A DNA stretch of 22,092 nucleotides from Spirochaetota bacterium (GTDB lineage Bacteria > Spirochaetota > Leptospiria > Turneriellales > Turneriellaceae), in assembly GCA_963205035.1 (NCBI GenBank), contig CAUJII010000200.1:1-22092 (forward strand), read 5' to 3'. A program made the translations under genes and the position numbers. This document shows, in pieces, positions 1-6,769 of this stretch. Position 1 is the first letter of the stretch, and each line of letters opens with the position of its first letter. Below the pieces are notes generated by a model. It had not been told where the DNA came from. It ran no database searches and saw nothing but the letters and a program-made list of their open reading frames with translations.

Positions 1-216
1 ACCGGCCATAGCTGTGCTTTGGGGGCAGCGTCGACCAAGCAACGAATTTCCGAAGAGCGTGCCTCGGCTGTGAAGAATGCTCTCGTTGCGCGTGGGGTGC
101 CGGCCGATCAAATCCAGACCGTTGGTTTATCGGATAAAGAACCTGTCGCGGATAACAAAACGGTTGCCGGTAGAGTGGCCAATCGGCGCGTGACCTTCTC
201 TGTGATTACTCCGTAG
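1..216 (+). CDS. OmpA-family C-terminal domain protein (3' end only)
   Basis: The reading frame is open from base 1 to the TAG at 214-216, so only about 71 C-terminal residues of a larger protein are present. They match the second half of an OmpA/MotB-like peptidoglycan-binding domain: a TGHS loop (where family members have TGHTD), then ISEERASAVKNALVARGVP and the closing GRVANRRVTF motif. The NRRV arginines are family positions that contact diaminopimelate in peptidoglycan. Proteins of this type sit in the outer membrane or periplasm and tether the envelope to the cell wall. A TTG at 19 is not the true start, because the domain begins upstream of it. A transporter gene follows 23 bases later, possibly in the same transcript. 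The class is secure; the rest of the protein cannot be seen. Confidence 0.85.
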   Translation, partial: TGHSCALGAASTKQRISEERASAVKNALVARGVPADQIQTVGLSDKEPVADNKTVAGRVANRRVTFSVITP

Positions 217-239
217 TCGAAGTTTCATAAGGAAGCTAA

Positions 240-1850
240 ATGAAACGTTTCACAAAATGGACAGGAGCCATAACGCTCTTGGCGCTTTTTTCTGTTCAAC
301 CTATTTTATCCAAAGCTGCAAATAAGAAGACTGCTGAAAAGACAGCATCGGTTGAAAAGGCACCGGCTGCGGCTCCCGCTGCCCCTGCTGTAACGCACGC
401 TGCGGCAACCAAAGTCGATCCGCAAAAGGAACTTGGAAAGACTCTGGCACTTTGGACGATGACGCCGTTTGTGATTATTCTTTTGGCGATTGCAATCCTT
501 CCGTTGGTGATTCCGCATCTGTGGGAGTCAAACCTTGTCAAGGCGGTCATTAGCGTGCTCTTGGCGTTTATCACGGCGGGTTATTTAGCGTCTCAGGGGC
601 ACTTAGGTGTTGAAGTCATCGTCGAGACACTTAAAGAATACTATGCATTCATTGCGCTCCTCATAGCGCTCTTCACCATCTCGGGTGGAATTTTCATCGA
701 TGGGGACTTAAAAGCGACGCCCCTCACGAACACCGTTATCTTGGCGATTGGCGCGTCGATTGCAAGCATCATTGGCACGACGGGGGCCTCGGTGCTCCTC
801 ATCCGTCCTCTCATTCGCACAAATAAAGAACGCAAAAAAACAGCACATATCTTTGTCTTCTTTATATTGCTTGTCTCGAACGTCGGCGGGGTGCTTCTTC
901 CCGTGGGAGATCCTCCCCTCTTCATGGGTTATTTATACGGCGTACCTTTCTTCTGGACTCTGATTAAACTCTGGCCAATTTGGTTGACTGCGGTGGCGAT
1001 ACTCCTCTTTATTTTCTTTATTTGGGATATGCTTGCATACCGTTCTGAGAGCCCCGAAAACTTAAAGAGCGACACTTCGCACAGAACGCCTGTGCGCGTT
1101 TACGGCGGATTGAATTTTGTGTGGATTACCGGGGTTCTGCTGGCAGTTGTTTTTCTGAAAGACTATCACCTGGAACACGGCACGTTAGAGATGGCGTGGT
1201 TACAGCAACCCGCGATGTTGGGGTTTGCTCTCTTGTCTTTCGTCCTCGATTACATGCTCAAGCGCAAAAAAGTGCAGGCGCACGAAGAGCAAATTTTGGC
1301 GAAGGTCAAAGCGCAAGGTAAGAACGTCGACGGGCTGCACCTTCTCACGCATTACCATCCGATGACCCCACGCGACCGCAACCAGTTTGGCTTTGCGCCC
1401 ATTATCGAAGTCGCAGCCCTTTTTATCGGTATCTTCATCACGATGATTCCCGCGCTTTGCATTTTGAAGGCACGCGGCGCTGAGACAGGCGTGAGCGAGC
1501 CTTGGCAATTCTATTGGATTACCGGCGGACTCAGCTCGTTTCTCGACAACGCACCTTCCTACGCAACATTTTTTGCCTTAGGCCAAGGCGTCACTGCGTC
1601 GATGGCTGCGACAGGGCAGGCGGTTGTTCACGCGGCGTCGGGCGCCATCAACGAAGCGATTCTTGTGGGTATCTCAGTGGGTGCCGTCTTCTTTGGTGCG
1701 AACACGTATATTGGTAATGCACCCAATTTCATGGTGAAAGCAATGTGCGAAGAGGCGAAAATCAAGATGCCTTCCTTCTTCGGGTATATGGCATACACGG
1801 TGGTGATTCTCGTCCCGGTGCTTGCGTTTATCTCGTTTGTGTTTTTGTAG
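240..1850 (+). CDS. NhaD/CitMHS-type sodium:proton antiporter or anion transporter
   Basis: 536-residue inner-membrane transporter of the ion-transporter superfamily, closest by eye to the putative citrate transport / NhaD-like Na+/H+ antiporter group (CitMHS_2 type). Family-like motifs are GTTGAS (residues 179-184), SNVGG (213-217), GDPPLFMG (223-230), SSFLDNAPSY (432-441) and GANTYIGNAPNFMVKA (486-501), spread over about 11 hydrophobic segments. The two pseudo-symmetric half-site motifs around GDPP and DNAP are what the family uses for ion binding. Unusually, residues 1-26 look like a signal peptide and 27-62 are an Ala/Pro/Lys/Thr-rich linker ahead of the first core helix. The start is ATG at 240 with AAGGAA at 229-234. 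It lies 23 bases after the OmpA-like gene. The substrate (Na+/H+ or a dicarboxylate) cannot be decided from sequence. Confidence 0.87.
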   Translation: MKRFTKWTGAITLLALFSVQPILSKAANKKTAEKTASVEKAPAAAPAAPAVTHAAATKVDPQKELGKTLALWTMTPFVIILLAIAILPLVIPHLWESNLVKAVISVLLAFITAGYLASQGHLGVEVIVETLKEYYAFIALLIALFTISGGIFIDGDLKATPLTNTVILAIGASIASIIGTTGASVLLIRPLIRTNKERKKTAHIFVFFILLVSNVGGVLLPVGDPPLFMGYLYGVPFFWTLIKLWPIWLTAVAILLFIFFIWDMLAYRSESPENLKSDTSHRTPVRVYGGLNFVWITGVLLAVVFLKDYHLEHGTLEMAWLQQPAMLGFALLSFVLDYMLKRKKVQAHEEQILAKVKAQGKNVDGLHLLTHYHPMTPRDRNQFGFAPIIEVAALFIGIFITMIPALCILKARGAETGVSEPWQFYWITGGLSSFLDNAPSYATFFALGQGVTASMAATGQAVVHAASGAINEAILVGISVGAVFFGANTYIGNAPNFMVKAMCEEAKIKMPSFFGYMAYTVVILVPVLAFISFVFL

Positions 1851-1894
1851 AGGGGGTGCACAAGAAAATTCTGTCCGCCGCGTGAGCAAAATGG

Positions 1895-1900
1895 TATATT
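1895..1900 (+). promoter_or_regulatory. -10-like hexamer immediately upstream of clpP
   Basis: TATATT matches the sigma-70 -10 consensus at 5 of 6 positions and ends 6 nt before the clpP ATG at 1907. I see no convincing -35 and no Shine-Dalgarno sequence between it and the ATG. If used, transcription would begin at or next to the A of the ATG, giving a leaderless message. Confidence 0.4.
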
Positions 1901-1906
1901 GATTCT

Positions 1907-2605
1907 ATGCTTCAAAATCCGCTGGAATTATTCACCCTCACGAATGTTGCGCCGCGCTTAGACGATGGCGACGAAACACAAAAAGAAGAGCGCTCTTCAT
2001 CGCTCAGAGAGCGCCTCGCCGAACAGTTTCTCGAAAAGCGCCAAGTCTTCCTCTGGGGAGCGGTTACAGACAAATCTGCCGAAATGATTGTCGAACGTCT
2101 GCTTTTTCTCGAAGCGACCGATCCCGGTAAGCCGATTTATTTCTTCATCAATTCTCCCGGTGGAGTCATCACCTCGGGCATGGCGATTTATGACGTGATG
2201 CGGATGATTACTTCGCCCGTCTACACCATCACGATGGGCATGGCGGCTTCGATGGGAGCTATACTTCTCACGGTGGGTGAGAAAGGCCACCGCTATGCGT
2301 TTGAACACTCCAAGGTGATGATCCATCAGCCGCTCATCAGCGGTCAAATTGTCGCTCCGGCGATTGACATCAAGATACACGCCGAAGAAATTAAGAAGAC
2401 GCGCGAAGAGCTGAACCGCATCATCGCCGAAACCACGGGCCAACCGCTTTCACGCGTTGAAAAAGACACCGACCGCGACTATTATCTCGACGGAAAAGGC
2501 GCGGTGGATTATGGCCTCGCAGATAAGGTCTTGACCAAGTTGACAGACTTAATTCCGCTTGCACAGAAAAGCGCTAAGACAAGCAAATCCAAAAAAACAA
2601 AATAG
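1907..2605 (+). CDS. clpP: ATP-dependent Clp protease proteolytic subunit
   Basis: 232-residue serine peptidase, family S14, which forms the tetradecameric chamber that degrades proteins unfolded by ClpA/ClpX/ClpC. The catalytic triad is visible: Ser115 in GMAASMGA, His140 in MIHQP and Asp191 in EKDTDRDYY. FINSPGG (80-86) is the conserved oxyanion-loop motif. Compared with the usual 195-205 residues it has a longer acidic N-terminus (about 30 residues before the ERLAEQFLEKRQVFLWG segment) and a Lys/Ser-rich tail (KSAKTSKSKKTK). The hydrophobic pocket region looks ordinary. There is no adjacent clpX, tig or lon, so this may be one of several ClpP paralogues. The start is ATG at 1907 with no Shine-Dalgarno; a -10-like TATATT lies just upstream. 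It is convergent with the HD-GYP gene 18 bases beyond its stop, and no terminator is visible between them. Confidence 0.95.
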   Translation: MLQNPLELFTLTNVAPRLDDGDETQKEERSSSLRERLAEQFLEKRQVFLWGAVTDKSAEMIVERLLFLEATDPGKPIYFFINSPGGVITSGMAIYDVMRMITSPVYTITMGMAASMGAILLTVGEKGHRYAFEHSKVMIHQPLISGQIVAPAIDIKIHAEEIKKTREELNRIIAETTGQPLSRVEKDTDRDYYLDGKGAVDYGLADKVLTKLTDLIPLAQKSAKTSKSKKTK

Positions 2606-2623
2606 AAGCGGCGTGATCTTAAG

Positions 2624-3820
2624 TTATGCGAGCTGTTTCATCAGCTGCTCGTATTCGACATCGAGGTTTAAGCCGGCGTCTTCTGCAAACTTGGCTTTAG
2701 AGATAAATTTATCGGTGGAGTAAAGCAAGTGCACAAAGTCGGGTTTGGGTGGGCGTTGATTTTTCGCATCACGCAGAATCCAGACGAGCGGGCGCATGGG
2801 CTTCCCTTTCATCGCCGCGACGACCATTCCTGTGCTGCCCTCCGAAAGCTCGACTATCGACCCTAACGGATAAATGGCGAGCGTGTCGAGCAAGGACTTC
2901 AGATAGACGGGGTCGTAGCGGTAGATGCCTAATGTCAAAAGCTCTTTCATCGCGTCATAAGGAAGGCGATTCTTGCGGTACGGCTTACGAGAAATAATCG
3001 CGACAAACGAATCGATAATCGATGCGACTCGCGAATACTCTGCCATCTCTGCGCCCTTGATTTTGCGCGGGTAGCCCGACCCGTCGAAATGTTCATGGTG
3101 CTGCAGAGCGACCGACGCGAGCGAGTTCTTGATTTTCGCAATTTGCGTGAGGGCTTGGTAGCCATGGACGGGGTGCGCGTGGATCATCTGAAGCTCTGTT
3201 TCATTAAGCTTTGTCGTTTTCGCGAGCACGGAATCGGGCACCTTGAGCATTCCGACATCCATCATGAGGATTGAGAAGACGAGCTCGACAATTTTAGGCC
3301 GCGAAAAATCGAGAGCCAACCCCAAACGCACAGAATACATGGAGCATGCCACAACGTGCTTGTAGGTATCGGTTTCGACGATGTATGCCGGGATTAGCGC
3401 GACAGAGAGCGGTGTGTCAGAGATAAGGTTTGTAATCTCTTCTGCTTTAACGCGGATATTATTCGATTCGGGGTTATTGTTCGCATTGACGCGTTCGTAG
3501 AAATTCTTGAGCACCACCTCGGTGGCAAGAGTTAAGTTTTGGAATGCTGGCTTGGCGCGAACCAAGCTCTTGAGATCTTTCTTTAAGTTCTCGATGTCGA
3601 GTTTTTGCTGCCCATCTAAGAATTCCGCTTCGTCTTTTTTTGAAGCGTAGACGGGTTCTCCGTCGGATAAGACTTCGTCAATTTTCCATTTATTCAGTCG
3701 GTCTAAATCGCTTTGCGTCACGAGAACATTGGCCGCCGCCAACATATTGCTCGGGTCGATATAAACCGGCTTCGTAAAGGAAACGCCGGGCCGCAAAAAT
3801 TTGACCTGATAGCGGGTCAT
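2624..3820 (-). CDS. HD-GYP-related protein with degenerate catalytic motif (DUF3391-like N-terminus)
   Basis: 398 residues. Residues 1-60 (VKFLRPGVSFTKPVYI...) resemble the DUF3391 domain that often precedes HD-GYP cyclic-di-GMP phosphodiesterases; 140-320 form the HD-GYP core. Retained: His155, HP at 216-217, HHE at 241-243, DGSGYP at 246-251 and Asp270 (IIDSF). Changed: the canonical HD...GK segment reads MMDVGMLKVP (186-195), so the HD histidine is Met187 and the DxGK lysine is Met191. The first is a metal ligand in characterised HD-GYP enzymes and the second a conserved active-site residue. The protein may therefore be a cyclic-di-GMP sensor or adaptor, or an enzyme with altered metal use. 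A conserved-looking tail (321-398) follows. It is the last gene of a probable minus-strand operon after the FlhB-C-like gene, 66 nt downstream of it. The start is ATG at 3820, with TATTAT (plus strand 3835-3840) upstream as a possible internal -10. Confidence 0.85.
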   Translation of the reverse strand: MTRYQVKFLRPGVSFTKPVYIDPSNMLAAANVLVTQSDLDRLNKWKIDEVLSDGEPVYASKKDEAEFLDGQQKLDIENLKKDLKSLVRAKPAFQNLTLATEVVLKNFYERVNANNNPESNNIRVKAEEITNLISDTPLSVALIPAYIVETDTYKHVVACSMYSVRLGLALDFSRPKIVELVFSILMMDVGMLKVPDSVLAKTTKLNETELQMIHAHPVHGYQALTQIAKIKNSLASVALQHHEHFDGSGYPRKIKGAEMAEYSRVASIIDSFVAIISRKPYRKNRLPYDAMKELLTLGIYRYDPVYLKSLLDTLAIYPLGSIVELSEGSTGMVVAAMKGKPMRPLVWILRDAKNQRPPKPDFVHLLYSTDKFISKAKFAEDAGLNLDVEYEQLMKQLA

Positions 3821-3834
3821 AGTTTATTCTCGGA

Positions 3835-3840
3835 ATAATA
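3835..3840 (-). promoter_or_regulatory. Possible -10 element upstream of the HD-GYP gene
   Basis: On the minus strand this reads TATTAT, 14 nt before the ATG at 3820, in the 66-nt gap after the FlhB-C-like gene. No good -35 at 16-18 nt is seen. It could give separate expression of the HD-GYP gene within the operon. Confidence 0.25.
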
Positions 3841-3886
3841 CGAGTCAATTTCAAGCAGAATCCGCAATTTAATTAACTCCACACCC

Positions 3887-4174
3887 TTATTCCCCCCTCT
3901 CTTTCTTCTCAATGAGATACGCATAAAGGCGGGCCATAGCCAAATAGAGCTCTTTGGGAATGAACGTGTCGAGCTTAACGCTCTTGAGTGCCAAGAGCAA
4001 ATCTTCGGCTTGCCCTTCTTCGATTGTAACTCCTTGGCTTTTTGCAAGATCAACCAGCCGCTTTGCGGCGTCGCCTTCGGCATACCATTTTACAATCGGC
4101 GCATCACCGCCGCGTCTCTGAAGCGCACAAGCGCGGAGTATTTTCTGTAACGAACGCTTGTCGAGGTTCGCCAA
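3887..4174 (-). CDS. FlhB C-terminal-domain-like protein (FlhX/YlqH type)
   Basis: 95 residues resembling only the cytoplasmic C-terminal domain of FlhB/EscU/YscU, the export-apparatus switch of flagellar and type III secretion. The line-up is CALQRRGGDAPIVKWYAEG (compare ALxYD...APxVxAKG in FlhB), then RLVDLAKSQGVTI, LLLAL, and FIPKELYLAMARLYAYLIEKK, the conserved IPxELYxAVAxxLAYVY tail. There are no membrane helices, and the NPTH autocleavage motif that precedes this region in FlhB is absent; the protein starts roughly where the cleaved fragment would. Detached FlhB C-domains are known in other bacteria (YlqH, FlhX) and can partly substitute for FlhB-C. The start is TTG at 4174, 1 nt after the stop of the upstream gene, so translation is probably coupled. 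The alternative, an unrelated small protein, is unlikely given the motif order. Confidence 0.8.
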   Translation of the reverse strand: MANLDKRSLQKILRACALQRRGGDAPIVKWYAEGDAAKRLVDLAKSQGVTIEEGQAEDLLLALKSVKLDTFIPKELYLAMARLYAYLIEKKERGE

Positions 4175-4175
4175 A

Positions 4176-4733
4176 TTAGTTCAGAAGACTCTTCACGGCG
4201 TCTGGACGTAGGCGGCTAAAAATACCCTGGGTTTCAGAGAAGTCTTTCATGAGTTTCGAGTTCTCCGAAATTTGTTCGCCTTCTATTTCAGTCGTCGGTT
4301 CAAAGAAGCCGGCCGAGAGAATGTTTTGTATTTGAATTTCCTTTTTGATGAGGTCACCGCGCAAGGTGTTCACGGCAACGCCCGATTGCGCTTGAAACTC
4401 TTCTAAGCTTTGGCCTTCGCGCAGTTCGAGCTTCGATGCAGGGAATTGCTCGTCCATGAAACGGCGCAGCTCTTTTTGCCACGCACCGGAATCTTGCAGT
4501 TGGTTCAAAAAACCTAACTGGACTTGCCGCATTGAAATGCCCGTTTGCAAGTCGCGCACTTCTTGCTGCAAACTCAAGATGCGGCTGTGCATTGTGTCGA
4601 TATTGACCTGACCCATTCGTGCCGGGCGCACCGTCGGCGCGCCTTCACCTGCGAGCTCTTCGGTTTTTTGCTGGTTCAGTTGTGTGTTCTGCGCCCACTT
4701 GACCATGTCGCTGCGCTTAATTTCCATAGGCAC
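4176..4733 (-). CDS. Hypothetical coiled-coil cytoplasmic protein, FlhB-C operon
   Basis: 185 residues, not recognised. There is no signal peptide, membrane segment or cysteine. A heptad-rich helix around residues 48-80 (MHSRILSLQQEVRDLQTGI...) and a second around 105-145 suggest a coiled coil; the sequence is rich in Gln, Glu, Arg and Leu. It is the first gene of the minus-strand cluster and ends 1 nt before the FlhB-C-like gene. In Bacillus the comparable small FlhB-like gene follows a FliK-like gene (ylqG), but I see no FliK C-terminal motif here. A role linked to flagellar export is a guess from position only. The start is either GTG at 4733 or ATG at 4727; neither has a clear Shine-Dalgarno, and the ATG is equally acceptable. 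Confidence 0.7.
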   Translation of the reverse strand: MPMEIKRSDMVKWAQNTQLNQQKTEELAGEGAPTVRPARMGQVNIDTMHSRILSLQQEVRDLQTGISMRQVQLGFLNQLQDSGAWQKELRRFMDEQFPASKLELREGQSLEEFQAQSGVAVNTLRGDLIKKEIQIQNILSAGFFEPTTEIEGEQISENSKLMKDFSETQGIFSRLRPDAVKSLLN

Positions 4734-4750
4734 TTTTGCAGTGCGTCTTA

Positions 4751-4789
4751 CAGTCTGTCAATCTTTTCAAAGATTGCCTTGACAGGCTG
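4751..4789. other. Imperfect inverted repeat between divergent promoters
   Basis: CAGTCTGTCA-ATCTTT and AAAGAT-TGCC-TTGACAGGCTG pair over most of their length with a 3-4 nt bulge. The right arm contains the TTGACA box of the tRNA promoter, and the element lies 18 bases outside the start of the minus-strand operon. It could be an operator or simply a transcribed hairpin. Confidence 0.3.
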
Positions 4790-4808
4790 AATATCAGACG
4801 CTAATTAT
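4779..4808 (+). promoter_or_regulatory. Sigma-70-type promoter of tRNA-Pro
   Basis: A perfect -35 box TTGACA (4779-4784) is followed after 18 nt by AATTAT (4803-4808, 4 of 6 to TATAAT), with the mature tRNA 5' end 12 nt further on. Position and strength fit a stable-RNA promoter. Confidence 0.6.
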
Positions 4809-4820
4809 GTAGAGACCAAA

Positions 4821-4892
4821 CGGGATGTGGCGCAGTGGTAGCGCACTTGCTTCGGGAGTAAGGGGTCGTTGGTTCAAATCCAATCATCCCGA
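4821..4892 (+). tRNA. tRNA-Pro (anticodon CGG)
   Basis: A full 72-nt cloverleaf can be folded. The acceptor CGGGATG pairs perfectly with CATCCCG; the D stem is GCGC/GCGC with loop AGTGGTA; the anticodon stem is CTTGC/GTAAG (one G-T) with loop TTCGGGA carrying CGG at 4853-4855; the variable loop has 5 nt; the T arm is GTTGG-TTCAAAT-CCAAT; the discriminator is A at 4892. CGG reads the proline codon CCG. The 3' CCA is not encoded (AAT follows), so it must be added by the CCA-adding enzyme. Confidence 0.96.
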
Positions 4893-4909
4893 AATTTTGT
4901 GGCGGCAAT

Positions 4910-5356
4910 ATGACCGTAAGAGCAATCACGAAAGCGGATTATTCTGCGTGGCATGCGCTCTGGATTCAATACTTAACCTTCTATAAGACAGAACTCAATG
5001 CCGATGCTACCGAACGGGCATGGCAGCGACTGCTCGATGAAAACGAGCCCATGTTTGCATTGGGAGCTTTTGACGCATCGGACGCCCTTTGCGGGTTTGC
5101 GCATTTTGTGTACCACCGTTCGTTCTGGACAATAGGCGATTATTGTTATTTGCAAGACTTATTCACCGCACCCGCGAGACGCAGGCAAGGCGTAGCCAAA
5201 GCACTCATCGCGGCTGTCTATCGCAAAGCGCAGGCCGCAGGCGCAAGCCGCGTGTATTGGCTGACCCATGAAACAAATAGCGTAGCACAGACCCTCTATG
5301 AAAGTGTCGCCGTGCGCACGGGGTTTGTGCAATACCGCAAAGTCTTGAGTTTGTAA
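4910..5356 (+). CDS. GNAT-family N-acetyltransferase
   Basis: 148 residues, the normal size for a single-domain GCN5-related acetyltransferase, which moves an acetyl group from acetyl-CoA to an amine. Acetyl-CoA-binding motif A is DLFTAPARRRQGVAKALI (83-100), with the R/Q-x-x-G-x-A core at 91-96. Motif B is HETNSVAQTLYESV (120-133), whose Asn123 and Tyr130 are typical. The N-terminal WxxLWxxYLxFY pattern resembles the HPA2/HPA3-like branch, but the substrate cannot be predicted. The ATG lies 17 nt after the tRNA-Pro 3' end with no terminator or separate promoter evident, so the two may share a transcript released by RNase P and RNase Z processing. No Shine-Dalgarno is obvious in the short gap. 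Confidence 0.88.
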   Translation: MTVRAITKADYSAWHALWIQYLTFYKTELNADATERAWQRLLDENEPMFALGAFDASDALCGFAHFVYHRSFWTIGDYCYLQDLFTAPARRRQGVAKALIAAVYRKAQAAGASRVYWLTHETNSVAQTLYESVAVRTGFVQYRKVLSL

Positions 5357-5394
5357 GTCAGCGTTCCCGAAGTGAAAAGAGAAGGCGCGTCTTC

Positions 5395-5778
5395 TTAGAG
5401 TGCTGCTATAACTCGCTCAAGTTTTTCCCGGACATCCTGTGCCACTTTGCCGAGGGCGTCGTTTTTCACAGCCATCATCGAAGCCACCGGATCAATCGCA
5501 GACACGATAATAGATCCGTCGAGTTCTTGCACGACTACATTGCACGGCAGCATGAGCCCGATGTGAGGTTCAGCGGTCATTGCTTTTAGCGCAAAGGGTG
5601 GTGCGCAAGCGCCGAGAATTTTGTACGGTCTGAAATCAGCGTCGATTTTCTTTTTGAGCGTCTCTTGAACGTTGATTTCGGTGAGCACACCGAAGCCTTC
5701 TTTTTGAAGTTCTGCGCGTACTTTTGCTTCTGCGTCGGCAAACGAGCCTGCCCACTTTTTTGTAAATGCGTAATCCAT
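5395..5778 (-). CDS. DUF302-domain protein
   Basis: 127 residues from the ATG at 5778. The frame stays open to 5847, but the extra 23 residues would run through the AT-rich promoter region and look non-coding. It matches the DUF302 family: a KKWAGSFADAEAKVRAELQKE helix (about residues 7-27), then GFGVLTEINVQETLKKK, YKILGACAPPFALKAM and GLMLPCNVVVQE, the family hallmark with a conserved cysteine. Function is unknown; some members are linked to sulfur or redox genes and some are exported, but this one has no signal peptide. A -10-like TACAAT lies 6 nt before the ATG. It is divergent from the SDR gene and convergent with the GNAT gene (38 nt between stops, no strong terminator). Confidence 0.85.
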   Translation of the reverse strand: MDYAFTKKWAGSFADAEAKVRAELQKEGFGVLTEINVQETLKKKIDADFRPYKILGACAPPFALKAMTAEPHIGLMLPCNVVVQELDGSIIVSAIDPVASMMAVKNDALGKVAQDVREKLERVIAAL

Positions 5779-5784
5779 GCCTTT

Positions 5785-5790
5785 ATTGTA
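5785..5790 (-). promoter_or_regulatory. -10-like hexamer of the DUF302 gene
   Basis: On the minus strand this reads TACAAT (5 of 6 to consensus) and ends 6 nt before the ATG at 5778. A T-run lies just upstream of it. With this spacing the message would be leaderless or nearly so. Confidence 0.4.
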
Positions 5791-5810
5791 CAAAAAAAAG
5801 TGCTGCGCGG

Positions 5811-5840
5811 CTATATATACTATACACGGTATACTATATA
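5811..5840. promoter_or_regulatory. AT-rich direct and inverted repeats between divergent genes (candidate operator)
   Basis: TATACTATA occurs at 5816-5824 and again at 5830-5838, separated by CACGG; flanking ATATA tracts and GTATAC make the block nearly self-complementary. It sits between the DUF302 start and the SDR start and contrasts with the G+C-rich genes around it. Two closely spaced binding sites for one regulator controlling both genes is a reasonable guess. Confidence 0.35.
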
Positions 5841-5950
5841 AGGACAAAGACGGTCATAAAAAATAGCTTGGCGTTGTGCAGCGCATTATTAAAGGGGTGC
5901 TTGGTGATTATGTAGGAACTCGCTTTGGAGAGTGTCCGCAGAGGCACCTT

Positions 5951-5954
5951 GGAG
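5951..5954 (+). promoter_or_regulatory. Shine-Dalgarno that fixes the SDR start
   Basis: GGAG lies 5 nt before the ATG at 5960. The frame is open from a GTG at 5876, but only the 5960 start has a ribosome site, and the Rossmann fold begins 6 residues after it. Confidence 0.6.
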
Positions 5955-5959
5955 AAAAT

Positions 5960-6769
5960 ATGCGTAACCGAGAAAAATTTGCACTGATCACCGGCGCGTC
6001 TTCAGGATTAGGAAAGGAGTTTGCGTTGCAGCTTTCCGACCACTTCAACCTTGTTCTGGTTGGGCGGAATGCGGAAGCTCTCCACGAGCTCGCCGATACT
6101 TGTTCTGCACAGCATACGCTCTGCGAAGTCATGGTCGCAGACTTGAGTAATCCCACAGACCTTGCGCGTGTCGAAGCGCGTGCCGCAAAGCCGAACGTTG
6201 GATTACTGATCAATAATGCGGGTTTCGGGACTGCGGGGTTATTCCACGAGTTACCGCTCGAAGCCGAACTCGCGCAGGTAGACCTGCACGTTGCCGTCGT
6301 GACGCGGTTGACGCATGCAGCGCTCAAGACAATGGTTGCTCAAAAAGAGGGCGGCATCATCAATGTCTCGTCTATTGCGGCATTCCAGCCCGCGCCTTAT
6401 TCGGCGACTTACGCAGCGACCAAGACTTTTGTGCGCTACTTTAGCGAAGCGATTGCCGAAGAAGTCCGCTCGAAAGGTGTCTATGTACAGGCCCTGTGTC
6501 CCGGGTTCACGCATACCGAATTCCATAAGCGGGCGGCAATTTCTAAAAACCGCATTCCCGAGTTCATGTGGTCGACTGTCGATGAGGTGGTCGATGCGTC
6601 GTTACGCGCCTTGGAACGCCGCCAGGTCGTTTGCATTCCCGGCGCTGTGAATAAGGTCTTGGCGACCTTGAGCGATACCGCGCCGACGGCACTTACCGCC
6701 CGCGTGACCGGTAACCTATTTCGCTTTGGGCTTGCCAAAGACGCAGGGCCTGGGAATCCGGCATTGTGA
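5960..6769 (+). CDS. Short-chain dehydrogenase/reductase
   Basis: 269-residue classical SDR, an NAD(P)H-dependent oxidoreductase of the cytoplasm. The cofactor motif is TGASSGLG (11-18), NNAGFG (85-90) stabilises the core, and catalysis uses Ser138 (NVSS), Tyr151 and Lys155 (YSATYAATK). Arg36 in VLVGRN after the second beta strand favours NADP(H). PGFTHTEF (181-188) is the family's post-catalytic substrate-loop segment. It resembles the DltE/YqjQ-like SDRs with substrates not assigned. The last 4 bases overlap the next gene (GTGA), so it is translationally coupled to the STAS protein. The start at 5960 has a good Shine-Dalgarno. It is divergent from the DUF302 gene over a repeat-rich region, with about 120 nt of untranslated or leader sequence. 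Confidence 0.92.
   Translation: MRNREKFALITGASSGLGKEFALQLSDHFNLVLVGRNAEALHELADTCSAQHTLCEVMVADLSNPTDLARVEARAAKPNVGLLINNAGFGTAGLFHELPLEAELAQVDLHVAVVTRLTHAALKTMVAQKEGGIINVSSIAAFQPAPYSATYAATKTFVRYFSEAIAEEVRSKGVYVQALCPGFTHTEFHKRAAISKNRIPEFMWSTVDEVVDASLRALERRQVVCIPGAVNKVLATLSDTAPTALTARVTGNLFRFGLAKDAGPGNPAL

Noticed and set aside
1997..2443. 148-codon open frame on the minus strand across clpP.
   Set aside because: It is fully antisense to ClpP with intact catalytic residues, its composition (His/Arg-rich) is that of a shadow frame, and no domain is recognisable.
4821..5356. Possible genomic island inserted at tRNA-Pro, with the acetyltransferase as cargo.
   Set aside because: There is no integrase and no second copy of the tRNA 3' end nearby, and the acetyltransferase shows no obvious composition shift.
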